DNA of 64,000 nt, from assembly GCF_006438785.1 (NCBI RefSeq), contig NZ_RCZB01000004.1:191810-255809 (forward strand), read 5' to 3'. Under the pieces are notes generated by a model. That model searched no databases, was not told the DNA's origin, and saw only the letters and a list, made by a program, of their open reading frames with translations. Source of the stretch: Rhodanobacter glycinis. Lineage in GTDB: Bacteria; Pseudomonadota; Gammaproteobacteria; Xanthomonadales; Rhodanobacteraceae. The position numbers and the translations under genes are program-made. Of this stretch, positions 9,166 through 19,256 are shown piece by piece (within the stretch, counting starts at the first letter, position 1; each line of letters opens with the position of its first letter).

Positions 9166-9623
9166 GGCTCTCCCTCCAGGAGTTTGCAGTGCGTGGAAAC
9201 GACCCGGAAATGTCCTCAGCGCGTGGTCCGTTCGCTCAGCAAGCCCAACCGCATATGTAAATGACAGTCGGCTCCCGCTTCGTGACTTTTCCTTGAGACA
9301 AGAGGCAAGCAATGCCTGTTCCAGCCAAGTCCAGTCATCCTATTGGTTGTCGTTTGCTGTGATGAACATCACAAATTACCTTCGTGCCGACGGTTGCCAC
9401 TGCAATGTTTTGGAGTTTGCACATGGGCGCCGCAGGCTGATCTCGGCATGCAGCAAGGCCATTAAGAACAAACTTGGACAGAACTCCACAGTCCGTGCGC
9501 CTTGGCAAGGGAATCAAAGCTAGGGCACTGGGTTGGGTGACCAAAGTTCGAAAACGGCTGTCGCCAGTCGCATCGTGGGCCGTGTGATTTGCACCAATTC
9601 GATCCATTGTCCATCATGGTGCA
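9166..9623. other. 458-base divergent intergenic region between the diguanylate cyclase gene and ntrB
   Basis: No convincing gene is seen here. A 90-codon minus-strand frame has no recognisable family or ribosome site. The region holds the CRP/Clp-type palindrome at 9358-9373 and the left half of an NtrC-like inverted repeat at 9589-9596. It must carry promoters for both divergent genes. Confidence 0.6.
9358..9373. promoter_or_regulatory. Perfect CRP/Clp-type binding site
   Basis: TGTGATGAACATCACA fits TGTGA-N6-TCACA exactly and is a full 7-2-7 palindrome. That is the consensus of CRP. It is also the consensus of Clp, the Xanthomonadales CRP homologue whose DNA binding is blocked by c-di-GMP. 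The site is centred about 200 bases before the cyclase start on one side and 258 before ntrB on the other. The position of any promoter is not certain. Confidence 0.6.
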
Positions 9624-9624
9624 A
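9589..9624. promoter_or_regulatory. NtrC-like half sites at the ntrB start
   Basis: TTGCACCA and TGGTGCAA form a perfect 8-bp inverted repeat separated by 20 bases. The right half ends on the first base of the ntrB ATG. The classical NtrC (GlnG) site is TGCACCA-N3-TGGTGCA, so the arms match exactly but the spacing is longer. This could reflect autoregulation by NtrC; the spacing lowers confidence. Confidence 0.4.
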
Positions 9625-10631
9625 TGAACGAGACTGGCTGGCGCGCAAGGGCGGAGCAGATGGCGACCGGGTTGGCCCTGGTCGATGCGCAGCTGCGCCT
9701 GAGCTGGATCAATCCGGCGCTGGCCGATTGGCTGGAGCTGGGGTTGCGTAGCGCTGTCGGTCAGCCGCTCGGTCTGTTGCTTGGGGATCCCGACGCGCTG
9801 GCACAGGCCGGCAGGCTGCTGGCGGAACAGCGGTCCGCGCAATGGCGCGGGGTGTCGCTGGTGGCGGCCGGTGGCCGCGAAATCACGGTGGACATCGCGC
9901 TGCAGCCGTTCGAGGACGGCCTGCTGCTGGAAGTGCATGCACTGGCCGAACCGCTGGCGAACAGTTCGCCGTTGTCGGCCACCCTGCGTGGTTTCGCGCA
10001 CGAGGTGAAAAATCCGCTGGCCGGCCTGCGTGGCGCCGCGCAGCTACTGCAGCGGCGGGTCGACAACGAGGACCTGCGATCACTGGCGGGCCTGATCATC
10101 GATGAGGCGGATCGACTCGGCACGCTGGCGAATCGGCTGCTGCATCACGACGGTGCGGTGCGGCTTGGTCCGGTGAACATCCATCAATTGCTGGAGCGGC
10201 TCACCGATCTGCTGCAGGCCGAACCTTCGCCGCCGCAGCTGCGGCATGACTACGACCCCAGCGTGCCGGACCTGCTCGGCGATGCGGACCGGTTGCAGCA
10301 GGTGCTGCTCAATCTCGCGCGCAACGCCCTGGAAGCCCACGCGTGCACGCTGACTCTGCGAACTCGGGTCGAGCACGGCGTGCGCCTGGGCGAACGGGTG
10401 CTGCGCATGGCGCTGCGGGTGGATGTGATCGACGACGGCATCGGCGTGCCGTCAGCCTTGCGTGACACGTTGTTCCAGCCGCTGGTGTCCGGCCGCGCCG
10501 ACGGCAGCGGTCTGGGCCTGGCGCTGTCGCGCGAGATCGCGCACGGGCATGGCGGCGAGCTGCGCTGCACGAGCCGCCCGGGCGACACGGTGTTCTCGCT
10601 GTATCTGCCACTGGAGAGGGCGCATGACTGA
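9624..10631 (+). CDS. ntrB: Nitrogen regulation sensor kinase NtrB (GlnL)
   Basis: Soluble 335-residue histidine kinase/phosphatase that phosphorylates NtrC under nitrogen limitation and responds to PII. An N-terminal PAS-like region (about 8-110) precedes the H-box FAHEVKNPLAG with phospho-accepting His126. The N-box (NLARNALEA), G1 (DDGIGVP) and G2 (GSGLGLALSREIAHGHGG) motifs are intact. The length is normal for the family. The ATG has no obvious ribosome site and sits inside an inverted repeat. ATG 9660 is a later alternative but would cut into the PAS helix. The stop lies in a 13-base sequence that is repeated at the ntrC start. Confidence 0.94.
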   Translation: MNETGWRARAEQMATGLALVDAQLRLSWINPALADWLELGLRSAVGQPLGLLLGDPDALAQAGRLLAEQRSAQWRGVSLVAAGGREITVDIALQPFEDGLLLEVHALAEPLANSSPLSATLRGFAHEVKNPLAGLRGAAQLLQRRVDNEDLRSLAGLIIDEADRLGTLANRLLHHDGAVRLGPVNIHQLLERLTDLLQAEPSPPQLRHDYDPSVPDLLGDADRLQQVLLNLARNALEAHACTLTLRTRVEHGVRLGERVLRMALRVDVIDDGIGVPSALRDTLFQPLVSGRADGSGLGLALSREIAHGHGGELRCTSRPGDTVFSLYLPLERAHD

Positions 10632-10756
10632 TCAAGACGTCGGCTGTGCGGAACATGGTGGGAGCGACTTCAGTCACGATGCTTTCGGTCAACGTTATCG
10701 AAGAACATCGCGGGTAAGGCCGCTCCCGCATAAAGAAGGTTTCGCGGGAGTGGCGC

Positions 10757-10764
<8 letters not shown>
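10619..10764. repeat. 13-base direct repeats flanking a REP-bearing insertion between ntrB and ntrC
   Basis: GGCGCATGACTGA occurs at 10619-10631 (end of ntrB) and at 10752-10764 (start of ntrC). Each copy contains an ATG and a TGA. Removing one copy plus the 120 bases between them would give an ATGACTGA overlap of ntrB and ntrC. The intervening bases include a REP doublet. This is the footprint expected of insertion with target duplication. Confidence 0.6.
10657..10730. repeat. REP doublet (imperfect)
   Basis: Two 22-base arms face each other: GGGAGCGACTTCAGTCACGATG at 10660 and, inverted and diverged, CATCGCGG...CCGCTCCC ending at 10727. The spacer is 24 bases. The same architecture occurs at 63051-63122 with perfect arms. 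These resemble intergenic REP/BIME elements mobilised by RAYT-type transposases; none is encoded in the window. Confidence 0.7.
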
Positions 10765-12136
<1,372 letters not shown>

Positions 12137-12205
12137 CGCTGCCTGCACGCAACACTTGTTCGCCTTGCGTGAAGCCCCTACGCAACCCTCCGATTCCTGT
12201 GGGTT

Positions 12206-15200
12206 TCAGCCGAGCGTGATGCGCAGTTGGTGCGCGCCGCCATCGTCCAACAGCACCACCGCTGCGGCGGCATCCAGCATTTGGCCGTCCATTTCTATTC
12301 GCGCCACGCCGCGACAAACCCGGTGCGGGTTCTCCACGCTGACCTCGTGACAGGTGACATGCTGCTTGCCGCGATGTCGATAGGTGAGCTGAAAACCTGG
12401 CCAGTCCTTCGGAATGCACGGGTCGACACGCATGCTGTCGCCCCGCAGCTGGAAGCCGAGCACCGCCTCCAGCCCGGCGCGATACAGCCACGCGGCGGAA
12501 CCGGTGTACCAGGTCCAGCCGCCGCGGCCGACGTGCGGTGCAACTGAATAGACGTCCGCACAGGCGACGTAGGGTTCGACCTTGTAGCGTTCCACGGCCG
12601 CCGCGTTGGCGCTGTGATGGATCGGGTTGAGCAGGTCGAACAGTCCGCCTGCGCGGTCGCCGTCGCCGAGCTCCGCCCAGGCGAAGATCGACCAGGTCGC
12701 GCCGTGCGTGTACTGGCCGCCGTTCTCGCGCACGCCCGGCGGATAGCCCTTGATATAGCCGGGGTTCTCCCTGGCGTGGTCGAACGGCGGGGTGAACAGG
12801 CACGCGATCGCGTTCGGGTGATCGACCAGCAGGCGATCGACCGAGGCCATGGCCTGCGCGGCATGCAGCGGATCGGTGGCGCCGGCCATCACGCTCCACG
12901 ACTGCGCGATCGTATCGATGCGGCATTCGTCGCTCTCGTGTGAACCGAGCGGCGCGCCGTCGTCGTAATAGCCGCGGCGATACCACTCACCGTCCCAGGC
13001 TCGCTCCAGTGCGCCGCGCAGGTCATCGGCGTAATTGCGCCAGTGCTGCATGCGTTCGGTCTCGCCGCGCTGCCCGGCGAACGGCGCCAAGGTGTCGATC
13101 GTGCTGAGCAAAAACCAGCCTAGCCAGCTGCTCTCGCCGCGACCCTGGGCGCCGACCGCATTCATGCCGTCGTTCCAGTCGCCGGTGCCGATCAGCGGCA
13201 AGCCGTGCGCGCCGCGGGTGAGGCTGGCGTCCAGCGCACGGGCGCAATGTTCGTAGACGCTGGCCTGCTTCCCGGAGATGGACGGCTGAAAGAACGCATC
13301 GGTGGCGCCGTCGGGAATCGACGGGCCGGCGAGAAACGGCAGCACCTCAGCCAGCACCCCGGCATCGCCGGTCACGCGTACGTAGTGCATCGCCACATAG
13401 ACCAGCCAGTTGCGATCGTCGCTGATCCTCGTGCGGATGCCCTGGCCGCCCGGCGGCAGCCACCAGTGCTGCACGTCGCCTTCCACGAATTGCCGGCCGG
13501 CAGCACGCAGCAGATGTTCGCGGGCGAGGTCGGGGCGACTCACGCACAACGCCATCACGTCCTGCAGCTGATCGCGGAATCCGTATGCGCCACTGGCCTG
13601 GTAGTACGCAGTGCGCGCCCACAGCCGGCAACTGGTGACCTGGTACAGCAGCCAGTCGTTGAGCAGGATGTCCATCGCCCGGTCCGGCGTATGCACCTGC
13701 ACGGTGTCCAGCATGTCGTTCCATTGCGCGGCGACCTCGGCCAGCACGGCGTCGAGGTCGGTGGCGCGGTACTGGCGGATCAAGGCTTGCGCCGCCGCTT
13801 CGTCGGCGGCATCGCCGAGCATGAAGACGATGTCGATCTGCGTGTTCGGCGGCAATGCGATGCGCGTCTGCAACGCGCCGCACGGATCCAGCCCGGCGCC
13901 AAGCTGTCCGTTCAGGGGGGCGTTGTCGCGTAACCCAGCGGGGTGTGCGACGGTGCCGAGCGGGCCAAGGAACGCGGCGCGATCACCGCTCATCGAATGC
14001 TGCGCGCCAGCCAGGTCGATGAAGGCGACGCGCTCGCCGAAATCGGGACGCCAGCGATTGCGCGCGAACAACGCGCCGGTCATCTCATCGCGCGCGGTGA
14101 TCACGAACGGCGCTGGCATGGTGCCGTTCGCACCCAGCGCCCAATCGACGTAGCCGGTGAGCGACAGCCGGCGCGGGCGACTGGAGCGATTGCGCAGGCG
14201 CAGGCGCGACAGCTTGAGCGAGTCGCTGATGGGCACGCACTGGACCAGCTCCAGCTCGATGCCGTTGGCGTCGTTGGTGAAGCGGCTCCAGCCTTTGCCG
14301 TGAGTGGTCGCGTAGTTCGCGCCAGTCATGCGTATCGGCAACGCGGTGGCGCTCCACAGTACGCCGGTATCCTCGTCGCGCAGGTACAGCACCTCGTGCG
14401 GGATGTCGCTGACCGGATCGTTCGGCCACGGCGTCAGCGGATTCTGCTGGCTGTTCAGCGACCACGCATAGCCGCCGCCCTCGGCCGATACGATGAAGCC
14501 GAACACCGGGTTCGCGATCACGTTCACCCAGGGCGCCGGTGGGCGGCGGCTGTCGTCGAGATGGATTTCGTAGGCGCGGCCGGCGTCGGCGAAGCCGCCG
14601 TAGCCGTTGGCGAATTCCAGCGGGTCGGCCGCGGTGATGGCCGCGACGGAAGCCGGCGTGCTGGCAGGCATCGTTGCCGTCAGGGTGAGCGGCGCGGCGG
14701 CTGGGGCGATGGCGGTTTGCGCCGCAGCGGCAGGGTCGAGCAGCACGCGCGCGGCAGTCAGCAGGCCGTCGCGCAAGTCATCGCTGATCGCCTGTTCGCG
14801 CAACGCGAACAGTTCCGTCCTGGGCAGATGCCCATCGGCTTTCAGTTGCGCCTGCTGCGCGCTGACCAGCGGCGCCAGCGCCGCGTGCAAGGCATCGCCG
14901 GCGGTGCCATCGGCCGTGTTCAGCAGCACCACATCGACCGCCAGCCGCTGGCTGCGCCAGTAATTCTGCGCGCGCAGCAGCTCCTGCACACGGGCCAGTT
15001 CGGCGCGGTCGCCCAGGCGCAGCAGCACGATCGGGCGGTCGCCGGAAATACCAGCCGGCCACAGCGTGGGTGGGCCGCCGCGACCGCGCGCGAGGGCATC
15101 GGGCGCCGCGCGCTGGCTGCCGTCGCTGCTGATCAGCGCGCTCATCCAGTGCGCGAAGCGGGCGTCCTGCGCAGCGTCGATGCCGAGGCGCTGCTGTTCG

Positions 15201-16177
15201 GCCTCGGCGCGCTTCACTGCGTCGGCAAACAGCCGATCGGCTGCGGCCGGGTCGTCCAGCTGGGCGGCGAGGGCCAGCGCGCCGTCGCGTGTATCGGCCA
15301 GCTGCGTCCACAGCAACAGCGTGATGCTGGTGTCCGGGGCGAGGGTGATCGACTGGCGCAGGCTGAAGACCGGATCGAGCACGCAGCCGCTGCTGCGCGA
15401 CAGCGTGGCGCCGTGCTGCATCGCCAGCGCGTCGCGCAAGGTACGGCCGCGACCGAGAAAACGACCGCGATCGGTTTCGTATTCGGCGTCGGCATTGACG
15501 GATTGCCCGTGCACGCGCAAGGCATGCGCGGCCCATACCGCCGGCTCGCTGCCGTCGCGGCGGCGGCGGGTGGCCAGCAGCATGGCGTTCGGCGCATCCC
15601 ATTCGGTCTGCACGAACATCTTGGAGAATGCCGGATGCGCGTTGTCCGCGCCGATCGGGCCGAGCACCAATTCGGCATACGTGGTCAGCGACAGCGTGCG
15701 CGTGCGGTCGCCGTGATTGCTCAGGGTGAGCCGGCGCAGTTCGGTGTCGGTAGTACTGGCCACGGCGATGTCCAGCACGCTGTGCACGCTGTGGTGACGG
15801 CGGCTGAAACGGGCGCGGCCGTTGCTGAAGTCGACCGCATCGTCCGGCGTGCGGTGGCCATATGGCTGCTGGCTGGCCGACCACAGCGCGCCGCTGTCCT
15901 CGTCGCGCAGCAGCAGGTAGCTGCCCCAACCGTCGACCGTGGGATCCTCGCGCCAGCGGGTGACGGCGAGGTCGCGCCAGCGGCTGAAGCCGGAGCCGCT
16001 GCCTTCCAGCATCACCGAATAATGTCCGTTGGACAGCAGCTGCATCGTGGTTGTGGCGTGGACGGGCATGGGCATCGGCGTCGCAGGTTCCGCTGGGTGG
16101 TCGAAGGAAGTTGCGGTGTGCCCGGCGAGCGTGCCTTCGACCCATGCGCAACTTGTCGATGAAAGGCGATGCGACAT
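12206..16177 (-). CDS. GH94-family phosphorylase-like protein, related to the C-terminal half of cyclic beta-1,2-glucan synthase
   Basis: Large soluble protein of 1323 residues with no signal peptide or membrane segments. It matches the carbohydrate-active part of NdvB-type cyclic beta-1,2-glucan synthases: two 'glycosyltransferase-36-associated' beta-sandwich regions (near residues 40-330 and 530-800), each with a RWREDP-like or PVSDIPHEVLYLRDE core, then an (alpha/alpha)6 GH94 domain. The GH94 motif GTGDWNDGMN is near residue 1000 and holds the expected general-acid Asp. The glucosyltransferase half (GT84) and the membrane spans of NdvB are absent. A role as beta-1,2-oligoglucan phosphorylase or glucan-processing enzyme is inferred. 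The start is uncertain; ATG 16075 is possible. Confidence 0.85.
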   Translation of the reverse strand: MSHRLSSTSCAWVEGTLAGHTATSFDHPAEPATPMPMPVHATTTMQLLSNGHYSVMLEGSGSGFSRWRDLAVTRWREDPTVDGWGSYLLLRDEDSGALWSASQQPYGHRTPDDAVDFSNGRARFSRRHHSVHSVLDIAVASTTDTELRRLTLSNHGDRTRTLSLTTYAELVLGPIGADNAHPAFSKMFVQTEWDAPNAMLLATRRRRDGSEPAVWAAHALRVHGQSVNADAEYETDRGRFLGRGRTLRDALAMQHGATLSRSSGCVLDPVFSLRQSITLAPDTSITLLLWTQLADTRDGALALAAQLDDPAAADRLFADAVKRAEAEQQRLGIDAAQDARFAHWMSALISSDGSQRAAPDALARGRGGPPTLWPAGISGDRPIVLLRLGDRAELARVQELLRAQNYWRSQRLAVDVVLLNTADGTAGDALHAALAPLVSAQQAQLKADGHLPRTELFALREQAISDDLRDGLLTAARVLLDPAAAAQTAIAPAAAPLTLTATMPASTPASVAAITAADPLEFANGYGGFADAGRAYEIHLDDSRRPPAPWVNVIANPVFGFIVSAEGGGYAWSLNSQQNPLTPWPNDPVSDIPHEVLYLRDEDTGVLWSATALPIRMTGANYATTHGKGWSRFTNDANGIELELVQCVPISDSLKLSRLRLRNRSSRPRRLSLTGYVDWALGANGTMPAPFVITARDEMTGALFARNRWRPDFGERVAFIDLAGAQHSMSGDRAAFLGPLGTVAHPAGLRDNAPLNGQLGAGLDPCGALQTRIALPPNTQIDIVFMLGDAADEAAAQALIRQYRATDLDAVLAEVAAQWNDMLDTVQVHTPDRAMDILLNDWLLYQVTSCRLWARTAYYQASGAYGFRDQLQDVMALCVSRPDLAREHLLRAAGRQFVEGDVQHWWLPPGGQGIRTRISDDRNWLVYVAMHYVRVTGDAGVLAEVLPFLAGPSIPDGATDAFFQPSISGKQASVYEHCARALDASLTRGAHGLPLIGTGDWNDGMNAVGAQGRGESSWLGWFLLSTIDTLAPFAGQRGETERMQHWRNYADDLRGALERAWDGEWYRRGYYDDGAPLGSHESDECRIDTIAQSWSVMAGATDPLHAAQAMASVDRLLVDHPNAIACLFTPPFDHARENPGYIKGYPPGVRENGGQYTHGATWSIFAWAELGDGDRAGGLFDLLNPIHHSANAAAVERYKVEPYVACADVYSVAPHVGRGGWTWYTGSAAWLYRAGLEAVLGFQLRGDSMRVDPCIPKDWPGFQLTYRHRGKQHVTCHEVSVENPHRVCRGVARIEMDGQMLDAAAAVVLLDDGGAHQLRITLG

Positions 16178-16292
16178 GAAGGGCGCGGCTACGCTCCGTT
16201 AATTTCACGCGCGACGGAGCAAGCTGGGATTCGAATCGACGCACTTGTGCGTCCCCACGACCCCACTGCACCGTGGCAATCGGGATTACTGC

Positions 16293-17612
16293 ATGACCGA
16301 CAGCGCAACGCCCATGGACGAGACCTGGCTGGATGACATGCAGCGCTCGGCGTTCGGCTATTTCGCGCAGCTGGTCGACCCGCACGACGGACTGGTGCCC
16401 GATACCTCGCGTGCGAACTCGCCGGTCAGCATCGCGGTGGTCGGTTTTGCGCTGTCGTCCTATCCGGTGGGGGTGGCGCGTGGCTGGATGAGCCGCGCCG
16501 ACGCGTTGCGCCACAGCCTCGCCGCACTGCGCTTTTTCCGCGACAGCGACCAGAGCGGCACGCCGCAGGCCACCGGCTACAAGGGTTTCTACTACCACTT
16601 TCTGGACATCCACAGCGGCGCCCGCGTGTGGCAGTCGGAGCTGTCGATGATCGACACCGCGCTGCTGATCGCCGGCGTGCTCGCCGCGGCGAGCTACTTC
16701 GGCGACGACACCCCCGACGAGATCGAACTGCGCCATATCGCCGACGCACTGTACCGGCGGGTCGACTGGTGCTGGGCGCAGGACGGCGGCGACACCATCC
16801 GGCAGGGCTGGAAACCCGAATGCGGCTTCCTGCATTACGGCTGGGAAGGCTACAGCGAGGCGATCGTGCTGTACGCGCTGGCGATGGGTTCGCCGACCCA
16901 TCCGATCAGCGGCCACGGCTACCACGCATGGACGGCCACGTACCAATGGGAAAACCTCTATGACGGCGATTTCCTGTATGCCGGGCCGCTGTTCGTGCAT
17001 CACTTCTCGCATGCGTGGATCGACTTTCGCGGCATCCGCGATGCTTTCATGCGTGAGAAGTGCTCGGACTATTTCGAGAACAGCCGGCGCGCGGTGCTGA
17101 TCCAGCGCGAGTATGCGCGGCTCAACCCGTACGGCTTCGCCGGTTACGACGAGAACGGCTGGGGGCTGTCGGCCTGCGACGGACCCAGCGACGAGCAGCA
17201 GGACGTGGCCAACGAAACGCGCCGCCTGTTCGGCTATGCGGCACGTGGCGTACCGTACGGGCCGGACGACGGCACCTTGTCGGCGCCGGCGGTGCTGGCG
17301 TCGCTGCCGTTCGCGCCGGAGATTGCGCTGGAAGGCATTCACAGCATGCTGTTGCGCTATCCGCAGATCCTCACCGACGGCCGACTCGCCAGCGCGTTCA
17401 ACCCGTCGCTGGCGATGGCCGACGGCGCGGCGTGGGTCTCCGCCGGCCACTATGGCCTGGATCAGGGCATCGTGCTGATGATGATCGAGAACCACCGCAG
17501 CGGCTTGATCTGGCAGCTGATGCGTGGCTGTCCCTATCTCGTCGACGGCCTGCGCCGCGCCGGATTCCGCGGCGGCTGGCTGCTGCAGCCGACCCATCAC
17601 GGAGCACGCTGA
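16293..17612 (+). CDS. Glucoamylase-like / GH144-type endo-beta-1,2-glucanase homologue
   Basis: 439-residue protein of the Glycoamylase (PF10091) type, the fold shared by GH144 endo-beta-1,2-glucanases and the insert of NdvB proteins. Recognisable stretches are GYKGFYYHFLD, GWEGYSEAIVLYALAMG, YAGPLFVHHFSHAWID and GFAGYDENGWGLSACDGP. Here ATG 16293 is taken as the start; the 16 residues upstream in frame are not conserved-looking and the ribosome site is weak. No lipoprotein or signal peptide is seen, so a cytoplasmic location is likely. It is divergent from the GH94-like gene, which supports a shared beta-1,2-glucan substrate. It overlaps the next gene by one base (TGATG). Confidence 0.82.
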   Translation: MTDSATPMDETWLDDMQRSAFGYFAQLVDPHDGLVPDTSRANSPVSIAVVGFALSSYPVGVARGWMSRADALRHSLAALRFFRDSDQSGTPQATGYKGFYYHFLDIHSGARVWQSELSMIDTALLIAGVLAAASYFGDDTPDEIELRHIADALYRRVDWCWAQDGGDTIRQGWKPECGFLHYGWEGYSEAIVLYALAMGSPTHPISGHGYHAWTATYQWENLYDGDFLYAGPLFVHHFSHAWIDFRGIRDAFMREKCSDYFENSRRAVLIQREYARLNPYGFAGYDENGWGLSACDGPSDEQQDVANETRRLFGYAARGVPYGPDDGTLSAPAVLASLPFAPEIALEGIHSMLLRYPQILTDGRLASAFNPSLAMADGAAWVSAGHYGLDQGIVLMMIENHRSGLIWQLMRGCPYLVDGLRRAGFRGGWLLQPTHHGAR

Positions 17613-19144
17613 TGCCGAACTTCGACGCATCCATCACCACCCCGCAAGACGCCTACGAGCACGAGCGGCTGGCTCATGTGCATCCGCAGGCGTGGAACAA
17701 CCCTACCCCGGCCGCGCGCTATCAATTGCTGATCGTCGGCGCCGGGTCGGCTGGCCTGGTGGCGGCCGAGGCGGCCGCCGCGCTCGGCGTGCGGGTGGCG
17801 CTGGTGGAGCGACATCTGATCGGTGGTACCTGCCTCAACACTGGCTGCGTGCCGTCCAAGACCCTCATCCGCACCGCCCGGGCGTATGCCGACATGCGCG
17901 ATGCCGCACGCTACGGCGCGCGCGTGCCCGGGGATATCCAGGTCGACTTTGCCGCCGCGATGGAGCGGGTGCGGCACGTCCGCAGCCACCTCAGCGGCGG
18001 CGACTCGGTGCGCAGGCTGGCCGCCGACGGCGTGGACGTGTTCTTCGGCAACGCGCAGTTCACCGGTGCCGACAGCCTCACCGTCAACGGCGTCCGGCTG
18101 TGCTTCGGCAAGGCCATCATCGCTACTGGTGCGCGGCCACAGGTGCCGCCGACTCCCGGCTTGCGCGAAGCGGGCTACCTGACCAATGCCAACGTGTTCA
18201 ACCTGACCGAACTGCCGCGCCGCCTGCTGGTGATCGGCGGCGGCCCGCTCGGCTGCGAGCTGGCACAGGCGTTCTGCCGGCTCGGTGCGCAAACCACCAT
18301 CGTGCAGGATGTGCCGCTGTTTCTGCCGCGCGAGGAACGCGACGCGGCGCAGATCCTGTCCGACGCGTTCGCCCGCGACGGCATCGAGGTGCGGCTCAAC
18401 ACCCAGGTCATCAACGTGCGGATGGAGAACGGACACAAGCTGGTCGATCTGGTCAGCGACGACTATCACAGCACCATCGCGGTCGACGCGATCCTCGCCG
18501 GCGTGGGTCGCGTGCCGAATGTGGAAGGGTTACTGCTGGAAGCGGCCGGCGTCGACTACGCGCCTGGCACCGGCATCCGCGTCGACGATTTCCTGTGTAC
18601 CAGCAACCCACGCATTTACGCCGCCGGCGACGTCTGCCTCGAACAGCAATACACCGATACGGCCACCGCCTCGGCGCACATCGCGCTGCAGAACGCGCTG
18701 CAGAACGCGCTGTTCGGCGGGCGCGACCGGCTGAGCAAGCTGGTGGTTCCGTGGTGCACCTATACCGACCCGGAAATCGCCCACGTCGGCCTGTACGTGC
18801 GCGAGGCGAACCGGCAGGACATTCCGGTGAAAACCTTCACCGTGCCGATGCACGAGATCGATCGCGCGGTGACCGACAGCGAGCAGGGCGGCTTCGTGAA
18901 GATCCACGTGCGCGAGCGCAGCGACTGCATCCTGGGCGCCACCATCGTCACCCGTCACGCCGGCGACATGATCAACGAGATCACCCTGGCGATGGTGGCG
19001 GGCGTGGGTCTGCGCACGCTGGCGCGGGTGATCCATGCCTACCCCACGCAGGCCGAGGCGATCCGCCGCGCCGCCGATGCGTACAACCGCACGCGGCTGA
19101 CCCCGCGGTTGCGCGCGCGGTTGCGGCGCTGGCTGGCCCGCTGA
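17612..19144 (+). CDS. Class I pyridine nucleotide-disulfide oxidoreductase, mercuric-reductase-like
   Basis: 510-residue FAD flavoprotein. GAGSAG (43-48) binds FAD. The redox-active pair lies in GGTCLNTGCVPSKT (Cys74 and Cys79), GGGPLGCELAQ binds NAD(P)H, and YAAGDVC is the second FAD motif. The C-terminal dimer-interface region includes HAYPTQAEAIRRAAD, which provides the interface histidine. It belongs to the MerA/lipoamide dehydrogenase-like group but has no N-terminal HMA domain and no C-terminal vicinal cysteines, so mercury reduction is unlikely. The substrate is unknown. ATG overlaps the stop of the glucanase-like gene as TGATG, so the two are co-translated; a metabolic link is not obvious. 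Confidence 0.9.
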   Translation: MPNFDASITTPQDAYEHERLAHVHPQAWNNPTPAARYQLLIVGAGSAGLVAAEAAAALGVRVALVERHLIGGTCLNTGCVPSKTLIRTARAYADMRDAARYGARVPGDIQVDFAAAMERVRHVRSHLSGGDSVRRLAADGVDVFFGNAQFTGADSLTVNGVRLCFGKAIIATGARPQVPPTPGLREAGYLTNANVFNLTELPRRLLVIGGGPLGCELAQAFCRLGAQTTIVQDVPLFLPREERDAAQILSDAFARDGIEVRLNTQVINVRMENGHKLVDLVSDDYHSTIAVDAILAGVGRVPNVEGLLLEAAGVDYAPGTGIRVDDFLCTSNPRIYAAGDVCLEQQYTDTATASAHIALQNALQNALFGGRDRLSKLVVPWCTYTDPEIAHVGLYVREANRQDIPVKTFTVPMHEIDRAVTDSEQGGFVKIHVRERSDCILGATIVTRHAGDMINEITLAMVAGVGLRTLARVIHAYPTQAEAIRRAADAYNRTRLTPRLRARLRRWLAR

Positions 19145-19256
19145 GCAGGCCGCGTGGCCGCACACACGCCGCCTCACGTCGACTTATCGCCACCCACCTA
19201 CAATGAGTGGGATCGGCAACCACGATTTTCCTCCCCACCTCACGCAAGGAAACCTT

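Noticed and set aside
9335..9607. 90-codon minus-strand frame in the cyclase-ntrB intergenic region
   Set aside because: No ribosome site or recognisable product, and it crosses the CRP-type site.
12206..16177. Full cyclic beta-1,2-glucan synthase NdvB
   Set aside because: The glucosyltransferase domain and membrane spans are missing; only the GH94-side half is encoded.
14778..17630. Long minus-strand open frame of 950 codons
   Set aside because: It is antisense or out of frame to the GH94-like and GH144-like genes; composition is arginine/proline-rich noise typical of high-GC shadow frames.
17612..19144. True mercuric reductase (merA)
   Set aside because: No HMA domain, no C-terminal Cys pair and no mer genes nearby.
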